Counted from the stretch's first letter, positions 6,312-15,615 are shown. The stretch: 18,090 nucleotides of DNA from an uncultured Prevotellaceae bacterium (GCA_937893145.1 CALBJW010000156.1:1-18090), one strand, 5' to 3'. Numbers and translations: made by a program. The notes: generated by a model not told the origin, from the sequence alone.

Positions 6312-8671
6312 ACTTTCTTTCCGTTGACTACTTTTACCTTCATTGCCTTTGTAGAAGAAGACGAAAGCTTGATGCCTCGAACATCGTAAGCAGCAGTACC
6401 CACATTTGTATTTGGAAGACTGCTGATGCTGACCTCTTCCTCTGGTGGTTCTGGAACTGCATCCACTGTTTCAAGAGAGATAGACAACTTGTCTTTATCC
6501 GATTTCAAGTAGTCTGCGAAACGCAATTCAGGGGCTGATGCTGAGATGTTAACTTCTTCTGTTTCACCATTATTGTGAGTGATTGTCATCTTCCACGATT
6601 GCGACTCATCTCTCGCGTTAAGACGAAGAGGACGCTCTGTGAAGTATGAGCCATCGAAGTCACCTTCGAGAAGTGGAATGTCATTGATTGTGACACCATT
6701 TTCGTTGTCCTTAACCTTAAGGCTCACAACATTTCCAAGCTGGAAATATTCAGCCATCTGAGAATAGATGTAAGTAGGACGCTCCGCGAAGAAACGCTTC
6801 AAATTCTTGAAGTTACTATTGAACTTGCTCCATTCGGAAGTACAGTTGTAAGCATAGAATGTAGGTTGGAGTTCGGAATATATCTCGTCCTTCATTGTGT
6901 CGAGGAGTGGGTCTGTCACTGATGCCTTGAGGAAGTCGCCAAGTTGAACAGACAAGAGGTCGAGGAATCGCTCACGGAACTCAGGTAATGATATCATCTT
7001 CGTATAGATGTCAAAGTGGTGCATTCCACCATACATGATGTCATCTGGACTGAAGAGATAGCGGAACATATTGAACTCGCTTGGATAGAGTGCAAGGTTC
7101 ATGCCTGCACGGTCGAGGTCCTTTAGAATCCAACGCCATTTGCCACCCTCAGCTATTGGTCTCCAGATAGATACGTTATTGGTTGGGAAGTCGGTATTCA
7201 TAGCATATACCTCTGCTATGAGAGCCGCTGTGAAGTTCGCCATATCCATCTGAGAATCAAGGTCAGAATATGTTGCTCCTTCATCATGATAACTTTTTCG
7301 GAACTCTTCAAAGAGTGAACCACGAGCGGCAGTTTGATATGATGTTTCATCAGCAAGTTCCACTTCGTCCTCATCGTAGTTTGCCTCTATAAAGTCTTCA
7401 TCCGAACGCTCACGCATACCATACTCACCAGCATAAGTACCGTTTATATATACTACTACTGGCTGATAGGCTTGCCAGTCAACTTCAGGCACATGAGTTC
7501 CAAAGAGTTTCTGCACCGCAGCATCATTGATGCGGGTTGTGAAACTATTATTACCACCACTACGAAGAACGAACGACTTCACCTTTTTTACGAGTGGTTT
7601 GTCTTGCCAGAACTGACCTTTGAAAGTCTTCTTCTCGAAGCGTTTGTTTGCATATATCTTCATGCTCTTCTGTGGTTGCTCACGAGTGGAAACACCAGAC
7701 ACGGCAGTTTCGCTTAACTGATTGAAAACAAGAGAACCATCAGTACGCATATCGTAGTATTCGATGTTGATTGGACGTCTCCACTTCTGCATATAATTTG
7801 GCTTTCCATCGTTCACATTTCCCGACAATATTCCATACTCGCCACTATAGAAATTATCTCTGTTTGTAACGATTGAGATAACTGGCAAATTAACTTCGCG
7901 TGGATGGAAGATGTATGACTGTGTAGTTGCTCGGCGTGACAAAGCGTGTGAAGATATAAGTTTTGCACGAACCACCGTTGTTGAAGTCAAGATAAAGGTA
8001 TAACTCTTAGGGAAATAACGCGAAGAGAGAGTTGGTTCTGTTCCATCATTGGTAACATAGAGTTTTGTGTCTTCAGGCAAGTCCAATCCCTCTGGTATGC
8101 TGATAGTCAACTGTACACGGGAATCGTTCACTACCCCACCCTTTACACTGAACTCTGGTTCAGGGAGAAGTAAGTCTGATACAACGCCAGTGTTTGATGC
8201 TCCAGCAGATGGAGTGACCTGATATTGCCATTCTTCAGCCCCATCAGTAATGCGACCGTAAGCAATATTTGATGCTGGCATATCGTTCATCATCAATGAA
8301 TCAATGACCTCTCCCTTATTATTAAATAGGTATAAGGATGCCTTGCCTGCATCAACACGGAAGTCGGTATGAAGACCATGATTCTCCTTGTCGCAATATA
8401 TTACCAAATAACCGTTAGCACTAATTGAAGTACCAGAAGGCAAGCTATAAGCCTTACTGAAATCATTCTTCTCACCAAGTCGGTATCCGCTTAGCGAAAC
8501 AGATTTTGCTGTAGGATTATAGAGTTCAACCCAAGAATCTGGATAGTCCTTGTCAATCATAAGGTAATCAATGTTCGACTGCATTACCTCATTGAGCATA
8601 ATGTTCTCCGACGTTTGTGCATGGAGCGATGCCGATATAAGTGCTGCTAAAGCAAAGAGTTTTGTCTTCAT
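6299..8671 (-). CDS. Secreted CotH-kinase-family protein with lamin-tail domain and T9SS-like tail
   Basis: This 790-aa protein has a signal peptide (cleavage LHA|Q19). Residues 24-165 fit the lamin-tail domain (IMLNEVMQSN, DSWVELYNPTAKSVSLSGYRLGE, GYLVIYCDKE). Residues 172-255 resemble the chitobiase/Fn3-associated module (LYVTNDGTEPTLSS to TTQSYIF). Residues 258-645 fit the CotH family: LPVISIVTNRDNFYSGEYGI, then RSGGNNSFTTRINDA, YAGEYGMRERSDEDF (about 410), TNNVSIWRP and WRWILKDLDRAG (about 510-521). The DLD aspartates are candidate metal ligands. The first CotH studied is an atypical spore-coat kinase; activity here is inferred. The C-terminus (YDVRGIKL to VVNGKKVLTK) is a degenerate T9SS type A tail without the usual G-x-Y-I. 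It has its own promoter and terminator. Confidence 0.9.
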   Translation of the reverse strand: MKTKLFALAALISASLHAQTSENIMLNEVMQSNIDYLMIDKDYPDSWVELYNPTAKSVSLSGYRLGEKNDFSKAYSLPSGTSISANGYLVIYCDKENHGLHTDFRVDAGKASLYLFNNKGEVIDSLMMNDMPASNIAYGRITDGAEEWQYQVTPSAGASNTGVVSDLLLPEPEFSVKGGVVNDSRVQLTISIPEGLDLPEDTKLYVTNDGTEPTLSSRYFPKSYTFILTSTTVVRAKLISSHALSRRATTQSYIFHPREVNLPVISIVTNRDNFYSGEYGILSGNVNDGKPNYMQKWRRPINIEYYDMRTDGSLVFNQLSETAVSGVSTREQPQKSMKIYANKRFEKKTFKGQFWQDKPLVKKVKSFVLRSGGNNSFTTRINDAAVQKLFGTHVPEVDWQAYQPVVVYINGTYAGEYGMRERSDEDFIEANYDEDEVELADETSYQTAARGSLFEEFRKSYHDEGATYSDLDSQMDMANFTAALIAEVYAMNTDFPTNNVSIWRPIAEGGKWRWILKDLDRAGMNLALYPSEFNMFRYLFSPDDIMYGGMHHFDIYTKMISLPEFRERFLDLLSVQLGDFLKASVTDPLLDTMKDEIYSELQPTFYAYNCTSEWSKFNSNFKNLKRFFAERPTYIYSQMAEYFQLGNVVSLKVKDNENGVTINDIPLLEGDFDGSYFTERPLRLNARDESQSWKMTITHNNGETEEVNISASAPELRFADYLKSDKDKLSISLETVDAVPEPPEEEVSISSLPNTNVGTAAYDVRGIKLSSSSTKAMKVKVVNGKKVLTK

Positions 8672-8697
8672 TTAAGGATATATTTGTAATTTATTGG

Positions 8698-8729
8698 CAA
8701 ATATACGGAATAAATACAAAAGGAGCAAA
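8698..8729 (-). promoter_or_regulatory. Promoter of the CotH-family gene
   Basis: On the minus strand TTTG (8729-8726) is followed after a 20-nt gap by TATATTTG (8705-8698), a full match to the Bacteroidetes -33/-7 consensus. Transcription would start near 8691, about 20 nt before the ATG at 8671. The -33 box overlaps the U-tract of the upstream gene's terminator, so the two units abut with almost no spare DNA. Confidence 0.75.
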
Positions 8730-8730
8730 G

Positions 8731-8771
8731 AAAATAAAGAAAAAGAGGCTGGACACTATTGCCCAGCCTCT
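8731..8771 (-). terminator. Intrinsic terminator of the 1982-aa surface protein gene
   Basis: AGAGGCTGG (8744-8752) and CCAGCCTCT (8763-8771) form a 9-bp GC-rich stem with a 10-nt loop. On the minus strand it is followed by a T-rich run (TTTTCTTTATTTTC, 8743-8730). It lies 29 nt past the stop codon at 8800. Confidence 0.88.
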
Positions 8772-8799
8772 CAAAGAGAATATCTGTAGTTAAAAAGAA

Positions 8800-11700
8800 T
8801 TACTTAACAAGTACCTTCTTGCCACGGATGATGTAGATGTTACCACGCTTCATCATGTTAGCCTTGATACGAGCACCTGTAGTTGTGTAAACTGTAGATT
8901 CTGCACCAAGCTTAGCGATGATGTTCTCGATAGCATCTGGATCGTCAACGAGAGTTACGATGATGTTGAGGTCGAATGCGTGGTCACCGTTTTCGCCCTT
9001 AGCCTGAACGCCTTCAGCATTCCAAGCCTGGAACATAACGTTGATTGAGCCTTCGTCTGCGAGAACTGACTCTGGAAGAGTAATAGTCCATACCTTACCA
9101 TCGTCGCTCTTCTTAGCAGCCTCGATTGACTTTGCACCATCGAAGCCCATAGCCATCCATGCTACAACCTTAGAAACTGGTTCTGAGAATGTAACGTCGA
9201 ATGTCTGACCATCGACATCGTAACCATGATAGAGAAGTGGATTCTCTTTAAGACTAACCTCTGCAACCTGGATATCGCAGTACTTAACTGCTTCAGCACC
9301 TGTACCTACGAATTCGTATGTTGCAGTAGCTACTGGAAGCATGCCATAGTATGGAGCATCGAATGCCTTAACTATGATTGTGTAATGGTAATCCTTGTTG
9401 AGAGTGTAGTTGCCACTTTCCCAGCAGTAGCAAGTGAGGTTGCCACCGTTAACATTGAGGTTAGCGAATGTGATGTACTGGTCTGGATCCTCAGCACAGA
9501 AGATTTCTGCTTCGAAGTGGTCGAAAGCCTCTGCATTCTTAAGTTCGGCAGTACCAATAACTTCACCATTGTCTGAACCAATCTTAGACCAGTCAGTCTT
9601 AGTGATGTTAAGTGCGATTTCTGGAACAGAACCCTTAACTGTGAATGTGTATTCAGCAGCACCGTTAGCATAGTTAGAGTTGTCGTGACCGAGCATGAAT
9701 GCCATTGCAGGAACACGAACAACATATGAACCTACCTTGAGAGCTGAAGGGAAAGTGAGAGTGAGTTTAGTACCACCTACCGACTCATTACCACTTACAG
9801 TAAACATGTCTTCTCTAAATTCGTAGTTAAGACCGATACCGTCCTTAATAACCTCGATGTTCTGCCATGTAGCAGTAGTCTTGTCTTGGTTGAGACCGAT
9901 ACCTTCGTAAGTGAATGTGATAGAAGTAACTTCATCGAGTTCCTTACCGTTTTCAGCCAACTCAGGTGTTGGGAGACCTACTGTAGTAGCCCAATCAAAT
10001 GACATGTATGAGTTTTCTGGAGTACCAACGCTGAAGTCAGCATCATATACATAGTCACCGTTTGCATCGAGAGCAGCAATGTTGAGTGAGAGTGCACCAC
10101 CGATGCCGCCGTAGCTCATGAATGACTCAGGAACCTTGACAGTCCATACAGTCTTATCTTCGTTGCTTGAGATGTTCTCAGCTGGGATAGATGAAGTAAC
10201 CATCTGTGACTGGTTGACTGTAGATGTAAGAGAAGCGATAGGAGCATCGAACGTGAATGTGATGACAGGCTCTTTGTCTGTGATGATTTCATTCTCTGCT
10301 GGAGAAACGCTTGCAAGCTTGATTGTTGAGTAGTCCTTAACTTCAGAAGTACCTACAAGACGGAAGTTGTACTCGTAGAGAACAGTGCTTGTGAATGAAG
10401 ACATACCATTGAGAGCCTTAACGTGGATGCTGTAGTCGTGACCAGCAGCAAGAACGTAAGTGCGTGGCATTGAAGCTGTCCATGCACCCTCTTCATTCTT
10501 AGCGAGGTCACCCTGTGACTTGAGGATTTCACCCTTAGTGTTGTCAACTACTTCGTATGTTACCTTCTTGATAGCTGCATCGTCATTTGTGAGAGTAAGA
10601 ACAGCATCAGCAGGATATTCAGCGAGGAGAACAGCCTTAGTCTCTGAGAGGTTGATTACTTCTTCACCGATAGTGAGAGTAGCAACTGTAACTTCTGGAA
10701 CAACTGCCTCGATTGTCCAAGTACCGTTCTTAGAAGCGTTCTTGTCACCATATACTGCAGAACCAGACTCTGTAGCATCAGAACCAATCATACCCTTAGG
10801 ACCAGAGATAGTGTAAACACCATCAGCGAGGTTGAAGTTCCAAGCAGTAGTAACCTCAGGAGCAGCAGTCATAGACCAGTTGTTTGTACCAAGCATATTG
10901 AGGTACTTGTCACCCATCTTGATGTAGTAACCACCTTCTGCCTTTTCGAATGTAATATCTACAGGTTCAGCAGAAAGAACTGCTTCACCAAGATAGTTCT
11001 GACCGTTTACGTTCATGATGTTGTAAACACCATCAAGAGCAGGGATAGAGAGATTGGCGATTGAAGAAACGAGAATTTCAACTTCCTCAACAGTGCCAGC
11101 ACACTCAATAGCAGACTTGATAGCCTCTACTTCAGCAGGAGCTGGAGTGAAGATGCTTTCATCAGCAGCAGGGAGCTTAGTGAGAGCTTCTGACTTAGCA
11201 AGGTCAAGAGCAGAAACTGTTTCAATGTTTACACAGTCAATGAAGAGGTGTGGCATGTTTGCGTTACCTGTGTTAGCGGCTGTGTAACCGAGAGAGAGTT
11301 TACCAGCAGTTTCTTCTGTAAGAGTGAAGCTAATAACCATGTTTGTCCACTTATTAGCAGCCCAAGTCTTTTCAGAAGCGAGATATTCAGTACCATCCTC
11401 AGCAATGAAACCGAAGAGGTTCTTAGCGATAGCCTGTGTACCACCTACAGAGTTGTAAGTTGGCATTGTGATAACATAGTTACCTGCAGGGAGAGTAACA
11501 TTCTGTACATACTGTGAATTACCCATCCATACAGCTTCGATACCGAGTGCCTGACCTGCCTCACCGTTAGGACCAGCAGCAGGAGCACTGTAACCAACAC
11601 CACCAAGGAAGTTTTCTGAACCGTATGCGAATACAGCAGCAGCACGAGCATCACCGTTCTCAACGATAGTCCAGCCTTCGATTTCCTGGAGCTGAGCTAC

Positions 11701-14700
11701 ATCGTTGTCAACGATATCCTTTGCGTATGTGCGAACATTAGAAGTACAAGCTGCACCAGCTGTGAAGTCGAGGTTAGCGATTTCTGGTTCTGGCTCTGGT
11801 TCTGGACTAACTACTACGTCGATTGCGTATGGGAAGTTGTCGCAAGCAAGACGGAGCTGATGACCTTCAGCATCCTTAGCAGTGATATTCACGTTGATAG
11901 CACCTTCTGCTGTAGTGACAGACTCATCCATGATGATAGTCCATACTGTACCGTCGTCTGACTTCTTTACAGCAGAGAAGTTTGTAGCACCTTCGAAGCC
12001 CTTTGCCCACCATGCCTTAACTGAAGCAACAGGAGCAGAGAACATAACATCGAACTGAGTGCCGTTGAGGTTGTAACCGAGACCCTGAGCGTTAACCTTG
12101 AGACTAACACCAAGGACTGTGATGTCTTCGTTATATACTGTACCTTCCTTACCTGTACCTACGAAATGATACTCTGCTTCAGCAGCAGCAAATGCACCGT
12201 ACTGAGGAGTGTCGTAAGCATAGATGTGGAGAGTATAGTTCTGACCATTGTAGAGGTCGTAACCGTTAGCATCTGGAGAGTAGCACTTCATTTCACCCTC
12301 GATAGTGAGGAGGTCAGCGAATGTGATTACCTGTGCAGGATCATCATCATTTGTGATCATAAACATGTAGTGGTCGAAGTTCTTCAAGTCTGTAGATACT
12401 GTACCGATAGACTCACCATTCATCGCACCGATCTTAGCCCATGAAGTCTTTGTGATGTCGAATGTGATAGTAGCTTCTACATCTTCTACATCCTCAACAC
12501 CGAGTTCTGCACCATTATAGAGAACTGTGATTGAGTGGATGTTGATACCGTCGTTAGCTGTGAGTGTGAGAGTTTCACCAGCAGCAAGTGTACCAGTCCA
12601 TGCGCCGTTATTGTATGTACCCTTGTCTGCTTCTGCAAATTCCTTGAACTGGCCATCGATTACGATACCAGTGATGTTGTCCTTAGCTGTGAAGACAAGT
12701 TTAGTACCATTCTTCCAGTCAAGCTCACCTTCTTCGTACATATTGTAAGATACGTCGATAGTTGTACCCATGAACTCACGACCAACAGAAGTGATTGTCA
12801 CACCATCAGTATCGATGTTGAGGGGAATAGCAACAGCAGTACCCTGAGAGAATACATTCTCCTGCCACTTCTTACCAGTAACATCACCTGGAGTGTCAGG
12901 TGTTTCACCACCATCCTCACCTGGAATAGTCCAAGTGAAAGTCATCTCAGCACTTGGATTGCCAGCCTGATCTGTGAATGATGATGCAGGGATAGTCATT
13001 GTGTAGGTACCAGGAGTCTTGAGAGTCTGGTCGAGAACTGTACCTGTACATGCACCCGCGAAATTGTCAAACAACATTACCTTAGCTGTAACTTCGTTGT
13101 CACCAACGATATCAACTGTAACGCTTTCATTTGCCCACATTACACCTGAAGGATAAGCGAATGTCAAGTCATGAAGACTTTCAACATTGCCTTGAGCAGG
13201 AGTTACGCTTGGGAATACCCAACCACCTTCTGATGGCTGATCGCCTGGCTCTTCACCAGATTCGCCAGCTTCTGCTGTCCAAGTGTAAGTCTGTTCTGTG
13301 CTTTCTTCAACTGTAGTCTGAACACCATTCTGGTTTTCAGTGTAGAGATACCATGCACCTGCAGGGAATACAACCTTGTACTCCTTACCAGCCTTAGCCT
13401 CATAATCGAAGTGAACACCGTAGAAGAATGTAGGATCCATCTGGAAACCGAAGTTAGCAGTAGCAACCTCAACACCATCTTCGTAGAGAGTTACAGCAGT
13501 TTCGTTTGAGCCCTTGTTATACTTATCTGTTGACTCTGGGAATGTGAACTTCACATTGATGCCAGAACCAGAAAGAACCTCAAACAATGGAGCACCAAAG
13601 TTATCTGCAACGTCATCACCACCTTCAGCAGCAACGACCTCGAAACGAGCCTCAGCAGCACCAATAGGACTCACGCTGCCAAATGCGTCTGTCATATTAC
13701 CTGCTACGACACCTTCACCAACCTTGAGTACATAAGTACCAGGTGCGAGTGTAGTAGAGATATTATAATATACTTGATTGTATTCCTGACCGTACTGACC
13801 GTCGATGCCTTCTGCAACCTTCATTACTTCGTTCCAAATCTCAGGATTACCCTTGCCTGGTTCAACAGCACCGCTGATGTAATCAGGATAAGTAAGTACG
13901 AGCATATTGTTCTGAGGAACATAAGTAACCTCGAGGTTTACAGCTGGAGCTTCTGGCTCAACATTGTTGCATTCAAGAGAGTAGAGTTTGTTGCCCTGAG
14001 CAACTTCGTAAGTGCCATTGTAGTTAATAAGATTACCGTAAACAATTACATCATCTCCTACATGGAGTGCATCATCAGATTCAAACTTTGCACCATCAAT
14101 ACCGAGACCGCGATAAACCTTGATAGCCTCACTACCATCAGTAATAGTGTAAGTTGCATTGCCAAAGCTTGTAGAGATCTCTTCAATTTCAGAAATCTTT
14201 CCACTTACATAAACACTTGCATTAAGACCTTCGCCAGCCTTTATAAGCTCGTTGGCTTTGCTTACGGAATAAGCCGTCTCTGGAGTGTTAGTAATGTCAA
14301 CTGCAACTACTTCATCATAACTAACCTTGATGCTCTGAATACGAACATGTCCACTTGAAGCGGTGTTAGTTACTGTGATTTCGTTAGCTTCGCCCGTCCA
14401 TACATTATCTGCGAATGTACCTACAGACCAAGTGTGAGCGGAACTGAAGGCATTGCTGCCAGTTCCTGTAACAAATGTAATGCCTTTGATAGGCTTTGTA
14501 GAAGAAATGGTAAGGGTGTTCTTGGAATAAAGGCGAGCAGCTGTACCTGTATTGTAATAAGCAGGACCATTAGAGCTTTCATTCTTCGCAAACACAACCT
14601 TCGCATCTCCTACTGTCATTTCAACGCCATCAAGACTCGTAGCGTTCTCATATCCCATTTCCGAGAATGTGAAAACATCTTGAGCATAGACAACACCGCA

Positions 14701-14748
14701 GAGCAATGCCATCAACAGCATACATGAAAAACGTAAAAGTTTGTTCAT
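8800..14748 (-). CDS. Giant multidomain surface protein (1982 aa) with T9SS-type tail
   Basis: Signal peptide: residues 1-22 (cleavage VYA|Q23). Visible regions in order: a beta-rich N-terminal module (about 23-147); an OB-like region resembling DUF6359 (about 160-256, VSKANELIKAGEGLNASVYVSGKI); several Ig-like modules with acidic/Pro linkers (GEEPGDQPSEGG, GEDGGETPDTPGD); a duplicated unit (about 760-980); a PEPEPEPE linker (about 982-990); a jelly-roll-like region ending at LFIDCVNIE (about 990-1175); a possible beta-trefoil-like region (about 1236-1346); a divergent unit (about 1356-1575); another Ig-like module; a second clear copy of the duplicated unit (about 1712-1932); and the tail YTTTGARI to NIYIIRGKKVLVK. 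No catalytic motif was seen, so binding or adhesion is the likeliest role, by inference. Domain names are tentative; the tail and signal peptide are clear. It is transcribed alone. Confidence 0.88.
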   Translation of the reverse strand: MNKLLRFSCMLLMALLCGVVYAQDVFTFSEMGYENATSLDGVEMTVGDAKVVFAKNESSNGPAYYNTGTAARLYSKNTLTISSTKPIKGITFVTGTGSNAFSSAHTWSVGTFADNVWTGEANEITVTNTASSGHVRIQSIKVSYDEVVAVDITNTPETAYSVSKANELIKAGEGLNASVYVSGKISEIEEISTSFGNATYTITDGSEAIKVYRGLGIDGAKFESDDALHVGDDVIVYGNLINYNGTYEVAQGNKLYSLECNNVEPEAPAVNLEVTYVPQNNMLVLTYPDYISGAVEPGKGNPEIWNEVMKVAEGIDGQYGQEYNQVYYNISTTLAPGTYVLKVGEGVVAGNMTDAFGSVSPIGAAEARFEVVAAEGGDDVADNFGAPLFEVLSGSGINVKFTFPESTDKYNKGSNETAVTLYEDGVEVATANFGFQMDPTFFYGVHFDYEAKAGKEYKVVFPAGAWYLYTENQNGVQTTVEESTEQTYTWTAEAGESGEEPGDQPSEGGWVFPSVTPAQGNVESLHDLTFAYPSGVMWANESVTVDIVGDNEVTAKVMLFDNFAGACTGTVLDQTLKTPGTYTMTIPASSFTDQAGNPSAEMTFTWTIPGEDGGETPDTPGDVTGKKWQENVFSQGTAVAIPLNIDTDGVTITSVGREFMGTTIDVSYNMYEEGELDWKNGTKLVFTAKDNITGIVIDGQFKEFAEADKGTYNNGAWTGTLAAGETLTLTANDGINIHSITVLYNGAELGVEDVEDVEATITFDITKTSWAKIGAMNGESIGTVSTDLKNFDHYMFMITNDDDPAQVITFADLLTIEGEMKCYSPDANGYDLYNGQNYTLHIYAYDTPQYGAFAAAEAEYHFVGTGKEGTVYNEDITVLGVSLKVNAQGLGYNLNGTQFDVMFSAPVASVKAWWAKGFEGATNFSAVKKSDDGTVWTIIMDESVTTAEGAINVNITAKDAEGHQLRLACDNFPYAIDVVVSPEPEPEPEIANLDFTAGAACTSNVRTYAKDIVDNDVAQLQEIEGWTIVENGDARAAAVFAYGSENFLGGVGYSAPAAGPNGEAGQALGIEAVWMGNSQYVQNVTLPAGNYVITMPTYNSVGGTQAIAKNLFGFIAEDGTEYLASEKTWAANKWTNMVISFTLTEETAGKLSLGYTAANTGNANMPHLFIDCVNIETVSALDLAKSEALTKLPAADESIFTPAPAEVEAIKSAIECAGTVEEVEILVSSIANLSIPALDGVYNIMNVNGQNYLGEAVLSAEPVDITFEKAEGGYYIKMGDKYLNMLGTNNWSMTAAPEVTTAWNFNLADGVYTISGPKGMIGSDATESGSAVYGDKNASKNGTWTIEAVVPEVTVATLTIGEEVINLSETKAVLLAEYPADAVLTLTNDDAAIKKVTYEVVDNTKGEILKSQGDLAKNEEGAWTASMPRTYVLAAGHDYSIHVKALNGMSSFTSTVLYEYNFRLVGTSEVKDYSTIKLASVSPAENEIITDKEPVITFTFDAPIASLTSTVNQSQMVTSSIPAENISSNEDKTVWTVKVPESFMSYGGIGGALSLNIAALDANGDYVYDADFSVGTPENSYMSFDWATTVGLPTPELAENGKELDEVTSITFTYEGIGLNQDKTTATWQNIEVIKDGIGLNYEFREDMFTVSGNESVGGTKLTLTFPSALKVGSYVVRVPAMAFMLGHDNSNYANGAAEYTFTVKGSVPEIALNITKTDWSKIGSDNGEVIGTAELKNAEAFDHFEAEIFCAEDPDQYITFANLNVNGGNLTCYCWESGNYTLNKDYHYTIIVKAFDAPYYGMLPVATATYEFVGTGAEAVKYCDIQVAEVSLKENPLLYHGYDVDGQTFDVTFSEPVSKVVAWMAMGFDGAKSIEAAKKSDDGKVWTITLPESVLADEGSINVMFQAWNAEGVQAKGENGDHAFDLNIIVTLVDDPDAIENIIAKLGAESTVYTTTGARIKANMMKRGNIYIIRGKKVLVK

Positions 14749-14865
14749 TGAAGTTTTGTTTTTGAGTTAATAAAAATGTTAATTATAAAAAGAGTTATTT
14801 ATGTCGGTGGGAAATTAATTCAATTCTTACTGATAAACTCAGAGTTTGCTTACATTAATTCGTTG

Positions 14866-14873
14866 CAAATTTA
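14866..14873 (-). promoter_or_regulatory. Likely -7 box for the 1982-aa gene
   Basis: On the minus strand TAAATTTG fits TAnnTTTG. It implies a leader of about 110 nt before the ATG at 14748, containing a small palindrome AAACTC-A-GAGTTT (14835-14847). No clear -33 box is seen. Confidence 0.45.
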
Positions 14874-14968
14874 CAAAGTTTTTTATAAAATATATAAGGT
14901 GTAAGAGAAAAGATTAAAAGCAAAACGAAAAAAAATGAAAAAAGGGAGTGCTTTGCACTTTATTTTAT

Positions 14969-14976
14969 TACCTTTG
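14969..14976 (+). promoter_or_regulatory. -7 box of the DUF2147 gene
   Basis: TACCTTTG matches TAnnTTTG and is followed by CA, the same ten bases as at the promoter of the 202-aa lipoprotein gene (16567). The predicted start near 14983 gives a leader of about 45 nt. The only upstream TTTG (14952) is too close for a standard -33 box. Confidence 0.6.
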
Positions 14977-15028
14977 CACCACTATTCGGTACATAATGAC
15001 CAATTTAACATTATCTTTCACTTAAGTT

Positions 15029-15466
15029 ATGAAGAAATTTTTATTGTTTATTGCTATGACAATGATGTCATTGGCAAGTGTGTTTGCTCAGGCAGACAAG
15101 ATTGTGGGAAACTACTCTGCAGAACGCAACGGAGTGAAGTCAAAAGTCAAGATTTACAAGTACAACGATGGTTATCGTGCCCAAGTGACTTGGGTGGACA
15201 ACCTGAAGATGGAAGACGGCAGTATTCGTACTGATGTCAAGAACCCAGACGCTTCAAAACGTAAAGTTCGTGCCGACGAGATTGTGCTTATCGACAAGGT
15301 GACATACAATGCAGAAGACAAAGAATGGGGCAACGGAAAGATTTACGACCCAACAAGTGGTAAGGTCTTTACCGTGAAGCTCTACTTCAAAGATGAAAAG
15401 ACTCTCACCGTGAAGGGTTCGATTGGACCTTTCTTCCAGAGAATGTACTGGACTAAAGAAAAGTAA
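15029..15466 (+). CDS. Secreted DUF2147 family protein
   Basis: This 145-aa protein has a signal peptide (cleavage VFA|Q21). Its mature part of about 125 residues spans a full DUF2147 domain: IVGNYSAERNGVKSKVKIYK, then YRAQVTWVDNLK, DVKNPDASKRKVRADEIVLI, EWGNGKIYDPTSGKVFTVKL and LTVKGSIGPFFQRMYWTK. The NPD and W-x-x-GKIYDP-x-x-GK motifs are the family hallmarks. Family members are small periplasmic or secreted beta proteins of unknown biochemical role. It is transcribed alone from its own promoter and ends at a strong hairpin 10 nt past the stop. Confidence 0.92.
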   Translation: MKKFLLFIAMTMMSLASVFAQADKIVGNYSAERNGVKSKVKIYKYNDGYRAQVTWVDNLKMEDGSIRTDVKNPDASKRKVRADEIVLIDKVTYNAEDKEWGNGKIYDPTSGKVFTVKLYFKDEKTLTVKGSIGPFFQRMYWTKEK

Positions 15467-15476
15467 CAACTAAAAC

Positions 15477-15512
15477 AAGGAGGCGTGTCAAAAGCAACTG
15501 ACACGCCTCCTT
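15477..15512. terminator. Terminator hairpin between convergent genes
   Basis: A perfect 14-bp stem, AAGGAGGCGTGTCA (15477-15490) against TGACACGCCTCCTT (15499-15512), encloses an 8-nt loop. It starts 10 nt after the DUF2147 stop. Flanks are T-rich on both strands (TTCTCT plus; TTGTTTTAG minus), so it probably ends the plus gene and the converging flavin-reductase-like gene as well. Confidence 0.85.
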
Positions 15513-15560
15513 CTCTATAAACTGGCAATATTGTCATATCGCGCTCTTCGTATATGTTAC
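15511..15560. repeat. Dispersed repeat family 1, copy A
   Basis: This aligns without gaps to 17471-17520 (37 of 50 identical by eye), with shared blocks TAAAC-Y-GGCAATA and CGCTCTTCG. Read on the minus strand, both copies follow the stop of a minus-strand gene and lead straight into a terminator hairpin. No ORF was recognised. It may be a conserved 3' RNA element or a remnant of a mobile repeat. Confidence 0.6.
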
Positions 15561-15568
15561 TTTTTCCT

Positions 15569-15615
15569 TACATTTCATGAAAAACACATACTGATGCTTC
15601 ATCAGAATTTGACAA
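15569..15615. repeat. Dispersed repeat family 2, copy A
   Basis: The first 23 nt (15569-15591) are identical to 16475-16497 and include the palindrome TTTCATGAAA. A short perfect hairpin follows, CTGATG-CTT-CATCAG (15591-15605), then AATTTGACAA. In the second copy the hairpin has a different sequence but a like position and the same CTT centre. This copy ends 3 nt before the stop codon of the flavin-reductase-like gene. Confidence 0.65.

Noticed and set aside
13774..14358. A 194-codon open frame on the plus strand
   Set aside because: It lies wholly antisense to the 1982-aa gene, has no signal or domain pattern, and its composition mirrors the coding strand. The same holds for the other plus-strand frames over 2274-14727.
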